A stretch of 64,000 nucleotides of DNA from Bufo bufo (Eukaryota > Chordata > Amphibia > Anura > Bufonidae). The notes below the pieces were generated by a model. That model was given only the letters and a program-made list of their open reading frames with translations, was not told the DNA's origin and ran no database searches. A program made the position numbers and the translations under genes. The stretch is from assembly GCF_905171765.1 (NCBI RefSeq), contig NC_053391.1:149487917-149551916 (forward strand), in the 5' to 3' direction. Shown here in pieces: positions 59,890 through 64,000 of this stretch (its first letter is position 1; every line of letters starts with the position of its first letter).

Positions 59890-61806
59890 AGGAGGAGGGG
59901 GTACCGCCCATCAGTACCCCATTGACATTCCTTCCAACTGGTGCGGGTGGTTTCAACCACAGAACCCCCGCACCTAATCAGACCCAGGCGTCAGCAAGGG
60001 GACAGCGGAGTCAGGTCAGGTGGTCTACGTCAGCTGGTCCCCCTCAGTCAACCACTGGTCGACCTTGTGTCTGACATTACAGGGGATGAAGAGGATGGTG
60101 ACTTAGAATGGGTGCCACCTCCCTTGTCAGGTGACAGCAGCACTGATGAGGAAGGTAGGCACTCAAGGCAAGCGGTGCGCCAGGTCACCAGGGAGCCCAG
60201 TGGCAGGGTCTCCACTGGTAATGGCAGCAGGAGGTGGTGGCAGCAGCAGTAGGTGCCAGCTCCACCTGTGCGAAGTCGGTGCGTAAGTCGCCTGTTTAGG
60301 TTTACTTCACCCTGGCAGCAGACGATCTGACAATTGCCATCTGTCAGCTGTGCCATGCCAGGGTGAGGATAATGAGGTCTGTTGCTCAGCTGGGTACCAC
60401 TGCCCTTAGCCAACACCTGAGAGTCTAACACTGGTGGGAATGGGACCAGATGCAGGGTGGTCGCAGCAGTGCGCAGGGGACAGTAGCTCCTGCCACTGTG
60501 CTGCAGCCACACGACCCCCTTCCAACAATGCATTCCCACTCCCCCACTCCCTCTCCTAGAGGTACTGGTATCGGCAGCCAGACCTCTGCCTCCTATGCAC
60601 CCTCCTCTATCGCCTTCACTGCCGTCCAGCGCCACAGCAGCACGTTGTGGGAGCAGTGACGGGCGGTGAAAGTGTACCTGCTTGACCAAGCCACTTCCAG
60701 GCCATCAAAACCACTCCCCTAAGTCACCAATGTGGAGTGGGGGCAGATACACCAGGTCTGCCACGTGTTGGCCCCATTCGAGCAGGCAACCAAGATGGTC
60801 AGAGGGGAGCATGTCGGCCTCAATGACGTGCTCACCATAGTGTTCCTGTTGGACAGGACACTAGAACGCCTGCTCGATGCTAGGGAGAGTGCCTTGTTGG
60901 AGTAAGAAGAAGCAGAACTGCTCCACCAAGACAAGGCCCAGGAGGGCGAGGATGTGGAGGAGGAAGAATTTGTTGAGGAGTTTGCTGACATCCAGGAGTC
61001 TGGGCCTGGTCAGAAGGGGGATCTGGTGCTGGGGGCACTGTTAGTCCGGGGGTGGAGCAACTCCCACAGGGAGCAGCAGCAGCAGGAGGACCAAGATGTC
61101 ATGGTCCCGGACAGCCAAGAAGAGTCACAGCGGGCTGTCCTCTTCCCCATGGCTGCACACATGCTGCGATCCCTTAGGGGGGACCCCCGGATCAGGAAAA
61201 TTAAGGAGAGGGATGATTTTTGGTTGGCCACCCTTTTAGACCCTTTCTGCAAGGGGAAACTGGAGCAGTTTATTCCAGCCAGCTCGAGGGATGCACGTAT
61301 GCAAAACCTGCGGGACTGACTGATCCTCCTGCTGGAGGAGGCAAAGCCTCAGCCTCACGCTCCAGTTCTCCCCACTCATCTCACCCAGCAGATGGCTGGC
61401 CCAAGCGCCTCCAGTCGAGTAGGTGATCTTATGCGTGAGATGAGGTTGTTCTACCAATCTGCGCGATCCAGTAGCAGCAGCAGTCACCACCAGCGGCTGG
61501 CCCGCATGGTGGCAGACTACATGGGGTTCGTCGGTGCTTCCGACAGCATGAGCACCGACGACCCTATGGAGTACTGGGTTGCCAGGCTGGACACCTGCCG
61601 TGAGCTCACTCAGTATGTGCTGGAAGTACTGTCTTGCCCCCTTCCAGCGTACTGTCTAAGTAGACATTCAGCGCGGCAGGTGGGGTGGTCACCAACAAGC
61701 GGACCCGTCTGTCCACAGACTTCGTGGACAGACTGACATTTATCAAAATGTACGAGTCCAGGATTTGCAGCTACTTCTTGGCCCCTAATGTCGGTTCAGG
61801 GCGCTA
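59890..61806 (+). pseudogene. hAT transposase pseudogene copy C, nearly full length
   Basis: Domains in order but in changing frames: an acidic N-terminal region (DITGDEEDGDLEWV, about 60,070-60,110), a BED-type finger (about 60,300-60,415, with ICQLCHAR), a Ser/Thr/Pro-rich linker (60,450-60,655), a middle portion, an acidic Glu-rich stretch (60,950-61,000), FWLATLLDP (61,217) that marks the core hAT region, PASSRDARMQ, LARMVADYMG (61,498), and the C-terminal dimerisation domain with TNKRTRLS (about 61,703-61,726) ending at GSGR near 61,804. Many stops and frameshifts; no TIRs could be fixed. It differs clearly in sequence from copies A, B and D, so it is another hAT subfamily. Confidence 0.82.
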
Positions 61807-61869
61807 AAGGGTCACTTGTCAATCCCTCTCTTTGGCTCTCCCTCCCAAACATCGTTGTTTTTTAACTTC

Positions 61870-62034
61870 TGTATACATTTCTGGATGAATTTATTTATTT
61901 ATGGATGCATTTTTTATATATATATTTATTTATTTATAACTTTATATATTTCATTATTAATGAATTTATTTATGTATTGATTGATGAATATATTTGTTTT
62001 TATTTATTGATGAATTTATTTATGTATTTATTTA
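61870..62034. repeat. GATGAATTTATTTATGTATT-type AT repeat
   Basis: Imperfect units of TTGATGAATTTATTTATG and TATTTATT run up to the TIR of copy D. Confidence 0.8.
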
Positions 62035-62389
62035 TAGTGATGGATGAACATTGTCCAGGATGATTCGCGAACGCGCGTTCGCGATCAAATGTTCGCAAAC
62101 TGTGCGTTCGAGGCGGGCCCCATTCACTTTAATGGCAAGCAAACCTGAAAAACCTTCAGGTCATATTTGCAGCCAGCAAACACTTACTGGAAGTACACAA
62201 ATAGTCCCACAACATTGACAGTGATATACCAGAAGGGGGATTATTGGCAAAATTCCCACAATAATCTGTATTTCAATCAGGGGCCATTTTTATGCGCCTT
62301 AAAGGGAACGGACGCCACTGTGCAACATCATTCTGAGGCATCTGTGCATCTGTTAACGCATACATTTTTGGTATGCATGAAATGAATGG

Positions 62390-63060
62390 CAAAAATAGGA
62401 TGTGAACCCAGCCCTAATGTCAGAATAAGCACCAGTACACAGCGGAGCAGCGTGACGGAGAGGGGAGGCCGCCATGTACTGACAGAGCGCTTCCTGGTCC
62501 TGGTGGTCAGGGATAAGGACTGTGTTTCCCAAGGATCATTTTCTACTGGGAAATACAGGGCATATTATAATATACTAGAATCTATATAATATAAAGGTAT
62601 TAGCCCTACCCCCGAATAATAATACAATTAGGTGGTCATTTATTATATAGAAATACGTCTAAGTTAGGCTATTTCTGACACAGATTGTGGCGCAAAGGTC
62701 CTTAGCACCGCAATCTGCATATTTTTCCCGCTGATGCCAGGTCTAAAAAAGGATGGCGTGGGCAGGGAAAAGGATACAGTTATGGCCATCCAGTTATTGG
62801 ATACCACCGCCATACATTGACCCGAGAACACCGCCATACCGTGACCGGATAAAAGGGTATAAGAGGACACAGTACAGGGAATGACTAGGGGCACTGCACA
62901 GGGTGTGGTAAGAGGGCACAATGCAGGATATAAGTGGGCACAGTACGGGATGGGGAGCACAGTCACATGACCCTGTGACATTATAAGGTCCTTATGGTGA
63001 AGGCGGTTCATATGCCACCATAAAGAGAGGCAGAGGAGTGAGACAGGGGTGCGATTATGT
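62390..63060. other. Extra DNA in hAT-D not shared with copy B
   Basis: Contains ATATTATAATATACTAGAATCTATATAATATAA-like AT palindromic words (about 62,565-62,595; described, not a full repeat) and GGGCACAxTGCAGG-type near-tandem words (about 62,880-62,950). No gene or clear border was found. Confidence 0.4.
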
Positions 63061-63309
63061 GTCTAGAGATGGTACAGGCCCCAAAAATTAGGCAATAGGC
63101 ATTCACCTGACAGCAAAGAACTTTGGATTCTGTGCCTGGAGGTACATTAGGTGGTCACAGGATATAAATGTAACTGTCGGACAGTACAGGCCCCAAAAAT
63201 TAGGCATTCACCTGACTTAAAAGGCCCTTTATGCTGCTTTATATACCTAAGGCAAGGACCATTCTTTGTTCTGGGTGGTGGCGGTTATGTGTGGCATGAG
63301 GAAATTCAA

Positions 63310-64000
63310 TTACACGTTGTCATTCCATGCCTCATTCATTTTAAAAAATGTGAGGTAGTCCACACTGTCGTGAGCTAGGCGAGTGCGCTTATTGGTCATG
63401 ATCCCCCTGCTGCGCTGAACGTCCTTTCGGACAGGACACTCGACAAGGGGCAAGCCAAGAGTTCTATGGCAAATTGTGCAGGCTCTGGTCACAGGTCAAG
63501 CCTGCACACCCAGTAGTCAAGGGGTTCCTCAGAGCATCCACATCGGCCGTTAACCCGATGTAGTCGGACACCTGTCGGTCTAGGCATTCCCTGAGGCTGG
63601 ATCCGGAAGGCGGCTGTCGATGGGTTGGATGCAAGAATGATCTCATATCCGAAGTAACCAACACATCTTCAAACCTCCCTCTTTTTTCAGGTGCGGTAGG
63701 ATTGGTACCCGCACCTGTTTCGCTGTGGGTGGAAATTCCTCTGACAGCGCCTGCAACAGCAGAATGCAGCATCTCTCGCAGCAAGGCCTGGAAATGCTGC
63801 ATTCTCACAGCCCTCTGTGATGCTGGTAACATGTCCGCCATTTTGTGTTTTTACCGGGGTCTAAGTACGTTGCCACCCAGTACAGGTCCTGACCTTTATG
63901 CTTTTTATATGGGGGTCCCTCTTCAAACACTGGAGCATGAAAGCCCCTATTTGAACTAAATTGGAAACGGTGGAGCGCCCTGTCTCTTGCTCATCGCCCA
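63310..64000 (-). pseudogene. hAT transposase copy D, C-terminal part
   Basis: Reading from the right edge: a hydrophobic YWVATYLDPG strand (about 63,880-63,850), corresponding to FWLATLLDP of copy C; then MADMLPASQRAVRMQHFQAL (63,841); a variable linker; GRFEDVLVTSDMRSFLHPTH; DRQVSDYIGLTADVDALR; and finally, in another frame, the dimerisation motif TNKRTRLAHDSVDYLTF with KMNEAW (about 63,390-63,330). Frameshifts lie near 63,860 and 63,490. It is not functional as seen, although the C-terminal motifs are less decayed than in copy A. The N-terminal half is outside the window. Confidence 0.82.

Larger units (their letters stand above)
62035..64000 (-). mobile_element. hAT transposon copy D (3' part; continues past the window)
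   Basis: TAGTGATGGATGAACATTGT at 62,035 is the same terminus as 48,898 in copy B. It is followed by GTTCGC-rich inverted words, CATTCACTTTAATGGCAAGC, CAGGGGCCATTTTTATG and the 110-bp-type units (63,080-63,215), in the same order as copy B. About 62,380-63,060 is not shared with copy B and may be an extra insertion. The transposase on the minus strand continues across the right edge. Confidence 0.85.

Overview
This window is repeat-derived vertebrate DNA, most likely from a large-genome amphibian (an anuran is my best guess). The reasons are the families present: Ngaro/DIRS-type tyrosine-recombinase (YR) retrotransposons, one with an SGNH-hydrolase ORF, several BED-finger hAT transposons, a Tc1/mariner copy, Ty3/Gypsy and L1-type remnants, TTAA fold-back elements and long satellites. 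The species is inference. I found no convincing host protein-coding exon, functional tRNA, rRNA or CRISPR array. Nearly all open frames are transposon genes or chance frames through tandem repeats.

Layout. 1-1,830: a long inverted repeat, a G/C-rich minisatellite in both orientations, and a CpG-rich patch with a purine tract. 1,830-18,243: one satellite of about 95-bp monomers with higher-order periods of 2,696 and 5,392 bp. 18,244-19,704: a hAT-like terminus and AT-rich DNA. 19,705-24,360: hAT copy A, degraded, with an unoccupied paralogue of its insertion site at 28,962. 24,361-30,740: degenerate repeats, tRNA-like palindromic units duplicated in tandem, a Ty3/Gypsy gag-pol remnant, a TAA-flanked MITE and an L1-like fragment. 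30,743-35,584: a 4.8-kb non-autonomous element bounded by TTAA and built of fold-backs and tandem hairpins. 35,585-37,480: small fold-back repeats and unassigned DNA.

37,481-45,780: hAT copy E, split 25 bp from its end by a 7,057-bp Ngaro-like element (37,506-44,562). The Ngaro carries Gag, RT-RNase H, YR and SGNH hydrolase, and ends in split direct repeats followed by two extra tandem solo units. This is the best-preserved coding unit in the window. The YR has an apparent one-base frameshift, and the hydrolase probably depends on splicing.

45,780-48,897: a 48-49-bp minisatellite and a second degenerate one. 48,898-59,447: hAT copy B on the minus strand, flanked by an 8-bp duplication (7/8 match). 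It hosts three later insertions: a degraded YR retrotransposon (50,113-54,655), a TA-flanked Tc1/mariner (55,934-57,559) and a 959-bp insertion with a 7-bp duplication (57,897-58,855). 59,456-62,034: a MITE and hAT copy C, a plus-strand pseudogene. 62,035-64,000: hAT copy D on the minus strand, leaving the window.

The elements are related by nesting and cross-mobilisation rather than as a host pathway. The hAT copies share a bipartite architecture: roughly 185-bp tandem units behind the 5' TIR and roughly 110-bp units before the 3' TIR.
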